A stretch of DNA of 6,070 bases from an uncultured Sporolactobacillus sp. (GTDB taxonomy: Bacteria; Bacillota; Bacilli; Bacillales; Sporolactobacillaceae): NCBI GenBank assembly GCA_900543345.1, contig UQRJ01000188.1:1-6070 (forward strand). Reading direction: 5' to 3'. Positions 1 through 5,140 of this stretch are shown here, one piece after another (the first letter of the stretch is position 1; each line of letters starts with the position of its first letter). The position numbers and the translations under genes were made by a program. A model generated the notes under the pieces. The model had not been told where the DNA came from, ran no database searches, and saw only the letters and a list, made by a program, of their open reading frames with translations.

Positions 1-46
1 AGATGTCTTAGGGTCTCGTGGGCTCGGAGATGTGTATAAGAGACAG
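1..46 (+). other. Nextera P7-side sequencing adapter with index (artefact)
   Basis: Positions 13-46 match the 34-base Nextera read-2 adapter, ending in the 19-base Tn5 mosaic end at 28-46. Bases 1-4 (AGAT) fit the end of the P7 oligo, and bases 5-12 (GTCTTAGG) sit exactly where the 8-base i7 index belongs. From memory they correspond to index N726. This is library sequence left in the assembly, not genomic DNA. Genuine sequence starts at about 47. Confidence 0.98.
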
Positions 47-104
47 GTATTGAATGTTGGCAATACCGCATGACGAATAGGCTTTTAATGAGCAAAAAAA
101 TGGA

Positions 105-134
105 TTCAAACCGGCAATCGTGCAACAATATGAT
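105..134 (+). promoter_or_regulatory. Possible sigma-A promoter of gapN
   Basis: A good -10 element TATGAT (129-134) lies 18 bases downstream of a weak -35 element TTCAAA (105-110). It would start a transcript near 141, giving a leader of about 100 bases before gapN. TATAGA at 173-178 and TATGAA at 187-192 are weaker -10 alternatives with no convincing -35. The call is by eye and tentative. Confidence 0.3.
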
Positions 135-188
135 TACAGTTGCTATCGTTCTTCGTTAGCGGCTCCATCATCTATAGACGTCGAAATA

Positions 189-228
189 TGAAAAATATTT
201 TCAGTAAGAAAATACTTACTGGAAAATA
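189..228 (+). promoter_or_regulatory. Two overlapping palindromes in the gapN leader (candidate operator or RNA hairpin)
   Basis: The first palindrome is TGAAAA-ATA-TTTTCA at 189-203. The second is CAGTAAG-N6-CTTACTG at 202-221. With one bulged G at 222 the second extends to a 13-bp stem pairing 196-208 with 215-228. The two share bases 196-203, so as RNA they would exclude each other in part. The stem ends two bases before the GGAG of the gapN ribosome binding site (231-234). This is compatible with a repressor site or a translational control hairpin; the regulator cannot be named. Confidence 0.45.
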
Positions 229-243
229 AAGGAGAAATGATGC

Positions 244-1695
244 ATGGTTGCAAAAGTTTCGGATGTGACGACTTATAAAGCATATCTGGCCGGTGAATGG
301 AAAAATTCCGTTTCCGGCGATACGATTGCGATCCGCTCTCCCTATCTGCGCAAGACGATCGGCTGCGTCCAGGCCGTAACGCAGGGCGAAGTGGATGAGG
401 CGGTTCAAAAAGCTCATCAAGTTCAAAAAGAATGGGCGCGGCTTTCGCTGAGCGAGCGTGGCGCATATCTGAACCGCTGGGCAGACGAACTGGAAAAAAA
501 CAATGAAGAAATTGCCGAATCCATTATGGAGGAAGTTGGCAAGGGCTACAAAGATGCCAAGAAAGAAGTCATTCGTACTGCCGACCTGATCCGTTATACG
601 GTGCAGGAAGCACTGCACATGCACGGCGAGAGTCTGCGGGGCGACGGTTTTCCCGGCGGGTCGAAGAAAAAGTTGGGCATTGTCGAACGCGGGCCGCTGG
701 GCGTGATTTTGGCAATTTCGCCGTTTAATTATCCTGTCAATTTGGCAGCGTCGAAAATTGCGCCGGCGCTAATGGCGGGCAACGGTGTGATTTTCAAACC
801 GGCAACGCAGGGGTCGATCAGCGGCATTAAAATGATCGAGGCACTCGACAATGCCGGTTTACCGAAGGGGCTACTCAGTCTGACGACTGGACGCGGATCG
901 GTGATCGGCGATTATCTGGTCGAACATTCGGGCATCAATATGATCAGTTTCACCGGTGGATCGAAAACGGGCCGCCATTTATCGTCGCAAGCAACGATGA
1001 CACCGCTTGTGCTTGAGTTGGGCGGGAAAGATCCGGCAATCGTCTGTGAAGATGCGGATCTCGACGTGACGGTAAAGAGTATCATGAACGGCGCTTTTTC
1101 CTACTCGGCACAGCGCTGCACGGCGATTAAACGGGTGCTGGTCAATGAACGGATTGCCGACGAACTGGTCGGCCGGCTGAAAACGGAAGTGGAGAAATTG
1201 ACTGTCGGCTCACCGGAAGACGACTGCACGATTGTACCGCTGATCGACGATAAGGCGGCGGATGGGGTCCAAGTCTTGATCGACGACGCTCTGGCCAAGC
1301 ACGCGACGTTGGTTACAGGCAATCAGCGAAAAGACAATTTGATCTATCCGACATTACTCGATCATGTGACGGAGGACATGGATGTTGCTTGGATCGAACC
1401 GTTCGGCCCGGTATTGCCGATTATTCGTGTTAAATCGGATAAAGAAGCAGTCGAAATTGCTAATAAGTCACAATTCGGACTGCAGGCGAGCGTATTTACC
1501 CAAGATGTCGATCGGGCCTTAGAGGTAGCCAAAGAAGTAGAAGCCGGCACGGTCCAGATCAACGGACGGACAGAGCGTGGGCCGGATCATTTCCCGTTCC
1601 TCGGTGTCAAAGCATCCGGTATGGGTGTGCAGGGCATTCATAACAGTCTTATTTCGATGTCGCGTCAGAAAGTGACGGTTCTGAATTTGAAGTGA
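244..1695 (+). CDS. gapN: NADP-dependent non-phosphorylating glyceraldehyde-3-phosphate dehydrogenase (GapN)
   Basis: This cytosolic aldehyde dehydrogenase superfamily enzyme oxidises glyceraldehyde-3-phosphate directly to 3-phosphoglycerate with NADP+. It bypasses GapA and phosphoglycerate kinase, yielding NADPH instead of ATP. The 483-residue length is 8 more than the 475 of Streptococcus mutans GapN, and every key residue sits at the expected +8 offset: oxyanion Asn162 in SPFNYP, general base Glu258 in ELGGKDP, catalytic Cys292 in SAQRCTAIKR, and phosphate-binding Arg111, Tyr163, Arg291 and Arg445. The FTGGSKTGR nucleotide-binding segment (about 236-244) and the GapN-typical TERGPDHFPFLGVK near 443-456 are intact. 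The ATG at 244 is preceded by AAAGGAG with GGAG at 231-234, nine bases upstream. It appears monocistronic, with its own leader and a terminator straight after the stop. The generic alternative, another aldehyde dehydrogenase, is unlikely given the phosphate-binding arginines. Confidence 0.95.
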   Translation: MVAKVSDVTTYKAYLAGEWKNSVSGDTIAIRSPYLRKTIGCVQAVTQGEVDEAVQKAHQVQKEWARLSLSERGAYLNRWADELEKNNEEIAESIMEEVGKGYKDAKKEVIRTADLIRYTVQEALHMHGESLRGDGFPGGSKKKLGIVERGPLGVILAISPFNYPVNLAASKIAPALMAGNGVIFKPATQGSISGIKMIEALDNAGLPKGLLSLTTGRGSVIGDYLVEHSGINMISFTGGSKTGRHLSSQATMTPLVLELGGKDPAIVCEDADLDVTVKSIMNGAFSYSAQRCTAIKRVLVNERIADELVGRLKTEVEKLTVGSPEDDCTIVPLIDDKAADGVQVLIDDALAKHATLVTGNQRKDNLIYPTLLDHVTEDMDVAWIEPFGPVLPIIRVKSDKEAVEIANKSQFGLQASVFTQDVDRALEVAKEVEAGTVQINGRTERGPDHFPFLGVKASGMGVQGIHNSLISMSRQKVTVLNLK

Positions 1696-1701
1696 TCGAA
1701 T

Positions 1702-1732
1702 GAAAAAAGAAGGTAAGCTCCCTTCTTTTTTC
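1702..1732. terminator. Bidirectional intrinsic terminator after gapN
   Basis: A 12-bp stem pairs GAAAAAAGAAGG (1702-1713) with CCTTCTTTTTTC (1721-1732) around a 7-base loop. The A-rich 5' arm and T-rich 3' arm make it work in either direction, which suits its place between gapN (+) and the convergent gene on the minus strand. It begins six bases after the gapN stop codon. Confidence 0.85.
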
Positions 1733-1767
1733 AGGCCAAGCAATGAAAGCACTTACATACAAGAACG

Positions 1768-1793
1768 CGGTAAAGGGACGTGCCCTTTTACCG
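1768..1793 (-). terminator. Hairpin just past the LSM-like gene, probable terminator
   Basis: CGGTAAAGGG (1768-1777) pairs with CCCTTTTACCG (1783-1793) with one bulged T and a 5-base loop. It lies directly after the stop codon of the minus-strand gene. The following minus-strand bases (GCGTTCTTGT) form a poor U-tract, so the stronger hairpin at 1702-1732 may do part of the work. Confidence 0.5.
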
Positions 1794-1794
1794 G

Positions 1795-2160
1795 TCAATA
1801 AAACGGTCCCGGCCCATATGGAGGGAAAGGTTTCGGTCCATAGGAAGGGAATGACCCCGGTCCGTAAGCAGGAAAGGAACCGGGCCCGTATGGCCCGTAC
1901 GGACGGATACCGATGATTGTTCCGAGGCCGATACCCAGCAAACTCCCGGCGAATCCGCCCCAGAATGCTTGCGGACCGAAAGCCGGGCCGAAGAAACCGG
2001 GATCCCGGCTTTCTCCGCGCATATCGCCGGTGTCGATCGGTTTGAGATAGACTTGATTCTGATCCACTGCTTCAAGAATACCGATCAGGACTTCCCCGTT
2101 TTCACATTGAATTTCAACCGGTTGATGTAACAGTGATTGATAAAAATCGATGGACATCAT
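1795..2160 (-). CDS. Small Sm/LSM-like protein with YGP-repeat tail, function unknown
   Basis: This is a 121-residue protein in three parts. Residues 5-42 (FYQSLLHQPVEIQ..NGEVLIGILEAVD..QVYLKPI) look like a short Sm/LSM-type beta-barrel of the sort seen in small Bacillales proteins. Residues 66-85 are a hydrophobic, glycine-spaced stretch (FWGGFAGSLLGIGLGTIIGI) that could sit in a membrane. Residues 87-121 are Pro/Gly/Tyr/Phe-rich with four tandem repeats. An upstream ATG at 2202 would give 135 residues, but the ATG at 2160 is preferred because GAGGAG (2167-2172) lies six bases before it; a second ATG directly follows at 2157. No catalytic residues are visible. It is divergent from the GNAT gene and convergent to gapN. 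RNA binding is suggested only by the fold resemblance; a spore or envelope role is equally possible. Confidence 0.75.
   Translation of the reverse strand: MMSIDFYQSLLHQPVEIQCENGEVLIGILEAVDQNQVYLKPIDTGDMRGESRDPGFFGPAFGPQAFWGGFAGSLLGIGLGTIIGIRPYGPYGPGSFPAYGPGSFPSYGPKPFPPYGPGPFY
1798..1890 (-). repeat. Four tandem 24-base units encoding YGPxxFPx repeats
   Basis: Read on the minus strand, units at 1890-1867, 1866-1843, 1842-1819 and 1818-1798 encode YGPGSFPA, YGPGSFPS, YGPKPFPP and YGPGPFY. The last unit is shortened by one residue at the stop codon. The DNA copies are diverged at third positions. The result is a low-complexity aromatic/Pro/Gly tail on the LSM-like protein. Confidence 0.85.
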
Positions 2161-2166
2161 TTGACG

Positions 2167-2172
2167 CTCCTC
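2167..2172 (-). promoter_or_regulatory. Ribosome binding site deciding the start of the LSM-like gene
   Basis: GAGGAG on the minus strand lies six bases before the ATG at 2160 and nine before the ATG at 2157. It is inside the longer reading frame that begins at 2202, so it supports the shorter protein. No comparable site precedes 2202. Confidence 0.7.
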
Positions 2173-2259
2173 TTTTAACAGTTGTCGATTGCCTATGGTC
2201 AATGTATGCGGATGCGCCGGAAAACGGGCGGGCGGTTGCCTACTGCCCCAATCTTAACT

Positions 2260-2267
2260 AAAGGAGG
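2260..2267 (+). promoter_or_regulatory. Ribosome binding site deciding the start of the GNAT gene
   Basis: AAAGGAGG, a near-perfect Shine-Dalgarno sequence, ends ten bases before the ATG at 2278. The open frame extends back to an ATG at 2182 that lacks such a site, so the extension of 32 residues is not adopted. Confidence 0.8.
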
Positions 2268-2277
2268 ATTGAGAAGT

Positions 2278-2793
2278 ATGTCGTGGACGATTCGTTCGAT
2301 TGAACCGGAAGATAAAAAGCAGATCCGTCTACTTGCCGCGGCGCAGTGGGGAGGCAGCCTCATGATTGTACACGATCAAGTGTTTGAGTTGACGCGACTT
2401 CCCGGTTTTATTGCTTGTGATGAAGAACGGACCGTCGGGTTGATTACGTATCGCTTGGAAGCCGGCGTGATGGAAATTTTGTCACTAAACAGTCTTTGTG
2501 AACAGCAAGGCATCGGTTCGCGGCTACTCGCGGCGGTGATTCGCGAAGCAGAGTTACGGAAAATGAAGCGCTTATACTTGACGACGACTAACGATAACTT
2601 GAATGCACTCGGCTTTTATCAGAAAAGAGGCTTTACACTGACAACGTTGAGAATCGGCGCCGTCAATCGGGCACGGCTGCAAAAACCATCTATTCCGCTC
2701 AAAAGCGCAGAAGGAATTCCAATTGAACATGAATTAGAATTGGATTATGTTTTTCCGAAGTCTCCATTTGCTAATCACTCGAGAAAAGTGTAA
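2278..2793 (+). CDS. GNAT-family N-acetyltransferase
   Basis: This 171-residue cytosolic protein is probably an acetyl-CoA-dependent acyltransferase; its acceptor substrate is unknown. The GNAT layout is visible. Residues 1-22 form the first strand and helix (WTIRSIEPEDKKQIRLLAAAQWG). Strands at about 44-71 end in MEILSLNSL. Motif A is EQQGIGSRLLAAVIREA at 75-91, the acetyl-CoA pyrophosphate loop, with Glu75 where Gln or Arg is usual. Motif B is NALGFYQKRGF at about 114-124. The C-terminal part after residue 140 is longer than the minimal fold. The ATG at 2278 is chosen for its AAAGGAGG. The gene is divergent from the LSM-like gene, with 117 bases between the two starts, so the two promoters must share this gap; none stands out by eye. 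Its last codons carry the probable promoter of the downstream ABC-F leader. It does not match a specific named acetyltransferase that I recognise. Confidence 0.85.
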   Translation: MSWTIRSIEPEDKKQIRLLAAAQWGGSLMIVHDQVFELTRLPGFIACDEERTVGLITYRLEAGVMEILSLNSLCEQQGIGSRLLAAVIREAELRKMKRLYLTTTNDNLNALGFYQKRGFTLTTLRIGAVNRARLQKPSIPLKSAEGIPIEHELELDYVFPKSPFANHSRKV

Positions 2794-2796
2794 AAT
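2768..2796 (+). promoter_or_regulatory. Probable sigma-A promoter of the ABC-F leader, across the GNAT stop codon
   Basis: TTGCTA (2768-2773) and TAAAAT (2791-2796) are spaced by exactly 17 bases. The TAA stop codon of the GNAT gene forms the first half of the -10 element. Transcription would start near 2803 and run 270 or so bases before the ABC-F start. TACAAT at 2805-2810 is a fair alternative -10 but lacks a -35. Confidence 0.5.
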
Positions 2797-2834
2797 TTAG
2801 TCTATACAATGAATGAAGGAGGGCGGAGACATCG

Positions 2835-2873
2835 ATGTATTTATCCGTTGTGTGCGAACTCGGTCTGGCTTGA
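2835..2873 (+). CDS. Possible 12-residue leader peptide upstream of the ABC-F gene
   Basis: ATG at 2835 opens a 12-codon frame, MYLSVVCELGLA, ending at TGA 2871-2873. It is preceded by a strong purine-rich stretch AAGGAGGGCGGAG (2816-2828), giving Shine-Dalgarno spacings of 6 to 11 bases, better than that of the ABC-F gene itself. It would start about 30 bases after the predicted transcription start. A short well-translated uORF ahead of a terminator-like hairpin is the arrangement known for inducible antibiotic-resistance ABC-F and erm genes. No peptide homologue is recognised, so the call rests on the initiation signal and position only. Confidence 0.4.
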   Translation: MYLSVVCELGLA

Positions 2874-2954
2874 CAAGGGTGGAGTTTGTCCTTTTGTCAT
2901 GAGAGACGGTCGGGTTCGGCAATGGGTAGAGGATGTTTCCGCTTTGCCTGGTAA

Positions 2955-3010
2955 GTTTGATGAAAAATCAAACGGGGACGGAGCATCTTGGACTCTGTCC
3001 CCGTTTCTAT
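2955..3010 (+). terminator. Terminator-like hairpin in the ABC-F leader, candidate attenuator
   Basis: AAACGGGGACGGAG (2970-2983) pairs with CTCTGTCCCCGTTT (2993-3006): 14 pairs, one of them G-U, around a 9-base loop, followed by the modest U-tract of GTTTCTAT. A second small stem, GTTTGAT (2955-2961) with ATCAAAC (2967-2973), directly abuts it and competes for AAAC at 2970-2973. The hairpin lies 70-130 bases before the ABC-F start and well after the GNAT stop. It could terminate GNAT transcripts, attenuate the ABC-F transcript, or both. Confidence 0.6.
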
Positions 3011-3028
3011 CGGCGAATCGGGTTCCGC

Positions 3029-3064
3029 CTCTCTGCTTGCCGGCACCGGCCGGAAGGAAGGGAG
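3029..3064 (+). promoter_or_regulatory. Hairpin that could hide the ABC-F Shine-Dalgarno sequence
   Basis: CCGG (3040-3043) pairs with CCGG (3050-3053). TT (3037-3038) with AA (3054-3055) and CTCTC (3029-3033) with GGGAG (3060-3064, one G-U) extend the stem through small bulges. GGGAG is the best Shine-Dalgarno match before the ATG at 3077, so translation may be repressed when the stem forms. The pairing was drawn by hand in GC-rich sequence and may be fortuitous. Confidence 0.35.
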
Positions 3065-3076
3065 AAGTTGTGTGCG

Positions 3077-4633
3077 ATGCTTGTTGAAGCAAAAAATCTG
3101 TCGTTTTCATATGGCGACAAACCAATTTATCAGGATATGAATTTTCGCCTGACGGAGGGCGAACACATCGCGCTAGTCGGTGCGAATGGGACGGGGAAGA
3201 CGACATTTCTGAAGCTACTGACCGGAAAACTGCTTCCGGATGAGGGAATTGTCGAACGAAAAAAAGGGCTGCACGCCGGAGTCATCGAGCAGCATCTGCA
3301 CTTTAAATCGGCCGAGACGATCAATGCTTTTCTGAAAAGTGCCTTTCGGCCGCTATTTGCGGCTGAAGCACGGATGAAGGAACTGGCTGTGCAGATGCAA
3401 AGCCCGTCGGTCGATCCGTCCTGCCTCGATGAATACGGCCGCTTGCAGGAGCAGCTGATTTCCGAAGACTTTTATACAGTTGATGCCCGGATCCGTGAAA
3501 CGGCAGATGGGCTTGGCCTGACGGCGATCGGTCTGGATACGCCGGTTCGGCGGATGAGCGGCGGTCAGCTGACCAAGCTTTGCCTGGCAAGGCTGTTGCT
3601 GGCAAAACCGGAAATGTTGCTGCTGGACGAGCCGACGAATTATCTGGATGTTGCTCACATCGACTGGCTGGCCGAGTATTTGAATGGCTATCCACATGCC
3701 TTTGTCGTCATTTCGCACGACACGTCGTTCCTGAACCGGATTGCACGCCTCGTCTATCATCTTGAAAATCATCGGCTCGTTCGTTATGTCGGTGACTATC
3801 GGGCGTTTCTGCAACAGCATGATCTACGCGCCCGCCAGCAGGATATTGCTTATCGTCAGCAGCAGCGGCAGATTAAAAAGCTGGAGACATATATTCAGAA
3901 AAACAAGGTCAGAACGGCCACCGCACGTCAGGCGAAAAGTCGGGAAAAGATGCTGCAGCGAATCGAGCGAATCGATCCTCCGGCTGCCGAGCACAAGCCG
4001 TCATTTCATTTTCATGTCGCTCGCCAGCCGGTCCGCGTCCTTTTTACTGCGAAACGGCTCGTCGTCGGTTATGATCATCCCCTGCTTCCGCCGGTTGATC
4101 TGGAGATTGTCCGCGGGGAGAAAGTGGCGCTGACCGGTCACAACGGCATCGGAAAAACGACTTTTTTGAAGACACTGCTTGGCTTGTTGCCTCCGCTTGC
4201 CGGCCGGCGGACCATAGGCGACCGTGTCTTGCCGGGCTATTTTGCTCAACTCGCGCAATCGCCCGCCAGTACGCCGCTCGAGTGGATGAGTGAGCAGTTT
4301 CCGTCGCTCGATAAGAAGCTGCTTTATCAATGCCTTGCTCAATGCGGAGTCTCCGCCGAGCACATGCGTCAGCCGATGAAAACACTGAGCGGCGGGGAAG
4401 AAACGAAAGTTCGCATCGCCCGGCTGATGTTGCAGAAGAGCAACATTCTGATTCTTGACGAACCGACGAATCATCTCGATGTATCGGCCAAAGAGGCGCT
4501 TAGCCGGGCACTGGGAACCTACGACGGGACGGTTCTGATCGTCAGCCATGAACGTGACTTCTATCGGCCGTGGGCGACGAAAGTCTGGGATCTGGAACGC
4601 TGGAGCACAAGCCTTAAATCATCCGATCGGTAA
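3077..4633 (+). CDS. yfmM: ABC-F family ATPase, YfmM-like
   Basis: This 518-residue cytosolic protein has two ABC ATPase domains and no membrane segment, the mark of ABC-F factors that act at the ribosomal E site. Domain 1 has Walker A GANGTGKT (35-42), signature MSGGQ (160-164), Walker B LLLDEP (181-186, catalytic Glu185) and His214. A basic, Gln/Arg-rich linker at about 240-305 corresponds to the P-site-tRNA interaction motif. Domain 2 has Walker A GHNGIGKT (354-361), signature LSGGE (437-441), Walker B ILDEP (459-463, Glu462) and His491. Both sites look active. Length and segments such as YHLENHRLVRYVGDY and VVGYDHPL match Bacillus subtilis YfmM as I remember it. The ATG at 3077 is chosen because MLVEAKNLSFSYG is the typical start; upstream codons run through the leader hairpin. 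It is likely co-transcribed with the ArsR-type gene 21 bases downstream. Whether it confers antibiotic resistance or has a housekeeping role cannot be told from sequence. Confidence 0.88.
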   Translation: MLVEAKNLSFSYGDKPIYQDMNFRLTEGEHIALVGANGTGKTTFLKLLTGKLLPDEGIVERKKGLHAGVIEQHLHFKSAETINAFLKSAFRPLFAAEARMKELAVQMQSPSVDPSCLDEYGRLQEQLISEDFYTVDARIRETADGLGLTAIGLDTPVRRMSGGQLTKLCLARLLLAKPEMLLLDEPTNYLDVAHIDWLAEYLNGYPHAFVVISHDTSFLNRIARLVYHLENHRLVRYVGDYRAFLQQHDLRARQQDIAYRQQQRQIKKLETYIQKNKVRTATARQAKSREKMLQRIERIDPPAAEHKPSFHFHVARQPVRVLFTAKRLVVGYDHPLLPPVDLEIVRGEKVALTGHNGIGKTTFLKTLLGLLPPLAGRRTIGDRVLPGYFAQLAQSPASTPLEWMSEQFPSLDKKLLYQCLAQCGVSAEHMRQPMKTLSGGEETKVRIARLMLQKSNILILDEPTNHLDVSAKEALSRALGTYDGTVLIVSHERDFYRPWATKVWDLERWSTSLKSSDR

Positions 4634-4654
4634 AGCACAGAAAAGAGGATCATC

Positions 4655-4975
4655 ATGCCGGACAAACAGACGACTGAGTTGGATCAACGGACATTAACCG
4701 CAGTTTCGCAAATATTTAAGGCAGTTGCCGATCCGACACGCATTCGCATTCTTTACTTGCTTTCACAGGGGGAATGTTCGGTTTCTGAGATTGCCCGGCG
4801 TTTGCATCTGCATCAATCGGCTGTTTCACATCAGCTCGGTTTCCTCCGTCATCTGAACCTGGTGAAATCCCGTCGCAGCGGCAAGGAAGTTTTTTACTCT
4901 GAGGAAGACGAGCATGTGATGACTATTCTCTCGCAGACGATTATTCATGCACGACATGGATCGACGGATCAATAA
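4655..4975 (+). CDS. czrA: ArsR/SmtB-family metal-responsive repressor, CzrA-like zinc sensor
   Basis: This 106-residue cytosolic dimeric winged-helix repressor is expected to leave DNA when zinc (or cobalt) is in excess. Residues 14-38 (VSQIFKAVADPTRIRILYLLSQ) and the recognition helix near 54-65 (QSAVSHQLGFLR) are classic for the family. The C-terminal helix holds Asp85, His87, His98 and His101 in the pattern DEH-N10-H-N2-H, matching the alpha-5 ligands Asp84, His86, His97 and His100 of Staphylococcus aureus CzrA. The alpha-3N CxC cysteines of the CadC/ArsR type are absent, since residues 40-46 are ECSVSEI. AAGAGGA at 4643-4649 precedes the ATG. It begins 21 bases after the ABC-F gene and ends before a strong hairpin, so it looks like the last gene of that unit. 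The usual neighbour, a CDF or P-type zinc exporter, is not in the window, and no TGAA-N6-TTCA operator was found nearby. The symbol is by similarity. Confidence 0.85.
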   Translation: MPDKQTTELDQRTLTAVSQIFKAVADPTRIRILYLLSQGECSVSEIARRLHLHQSAVSHQLGFLRHLNLVKSRRSGKEVFYSEEDEHVMTILSQTIIHARHGSTDQ

Positions 4976-4999
4976 AATAGCGGCATATAGAAGCAAGAA

Positions 5000-5039
5000 A
5001 AGACGTCCGGAGCGCTCGGCTTTACGCTCCGGACGTCTT
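5000..5039. terminator. 15-bp perfect hairpin closing the ABC-F/arsR unit
   Basis: Positions 5000-5014 pair perfectly with 5025-5039 around a 10-base loop; the core is GACGTCCGGAGCG. It starts 24 bases after the ArsR-type stop codon. The plus-strand tail (TCTTAGTATGG) is a short U-tract, while the minus-strand tail (TCTTTTCTTGCTT) is better, so it may also stop antisense transcripts running out of the zur region. Confidence 0.75.
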
Positions 5040-5081
5040 AGTATGGCAAAGGGCGCGCCTCTGTCTTTTTTCGCCGAATGT

Positions 5082-5090
5082 TGCTATGCT
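5082..5090 (+). promoter_or_regulatory. Possible extended -10 promoter of zur
   Basis: TGC-TATGCT (5082-5090) fits an extended -10 element (TGnTATAAT, 4 of 6 in the hexamer). The region 17 bases upstream (TGTCTT, 5062-5067) is a poor -35. It lies 50 bases before the GTG start, between the preceding hairpin and zur. An imperfect palindrome GGAAAATG-A-CATTTCC follows at 5099-5114. No TCGTAATnATTACGA Zur box is present. Confidence 0.3.
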
Positions 5091-5124
5091 AAGAATAAGG
5101 AAAATGACATTTCCAGTTGAAAAA

Positions 5125-5134
5125 GAGGAAGGGG
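5125..5134 (+). promoter_or_regulatory. Ribosome binding site deciding the zur start
   Basis: The purine run GAGGAAGGGG ends six bases before GTG 5141. A TTG at 5117 would extend the protein by 8 residues but has no Shine-Dalgarno sequence at a workable distance, and the purine run would then be inside the gene. Confidence 0.7.
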
Positions 5135-5140
5135 TTTGCG

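Noticed and set aside
47..66. Small inverted repeat GTATTG/CAATAC at the left end of the genuine sequence
   Set aside because: Only six pairs, no U-tract, and directly at the adapter junction, so it may be chance or a fold-back artefact.
2182..2277. Extension of the GNAT protein by 32 residues to an upstream ATG
   Set aside because: No Shine-Dalgarno before 2182, while a near-perfect one precedes 2278, and the extension shows no conserved GNAT sequence.
2933..3076. Extension of the ABC-F protein by 48 residues
   Set aside because: The extension is encoded by the leader hairpins, and ABC-F proteins typically begin at the MLVEAKNLSFSYG-type strand.
2809..3087. 92-residue plus-strand open frame in the ABC-F leader
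   Set aside because: It starts without a ribosome binding site, runs through the hairpins, and has no protein-like pattern.
3321..4549. Several long minus-strand open frames opposite the ABC-F gene
   Set aside because: They are antisense shadows of the GC-biased ABC-F coding frame, with no ribosome binding site or recognisable domain.
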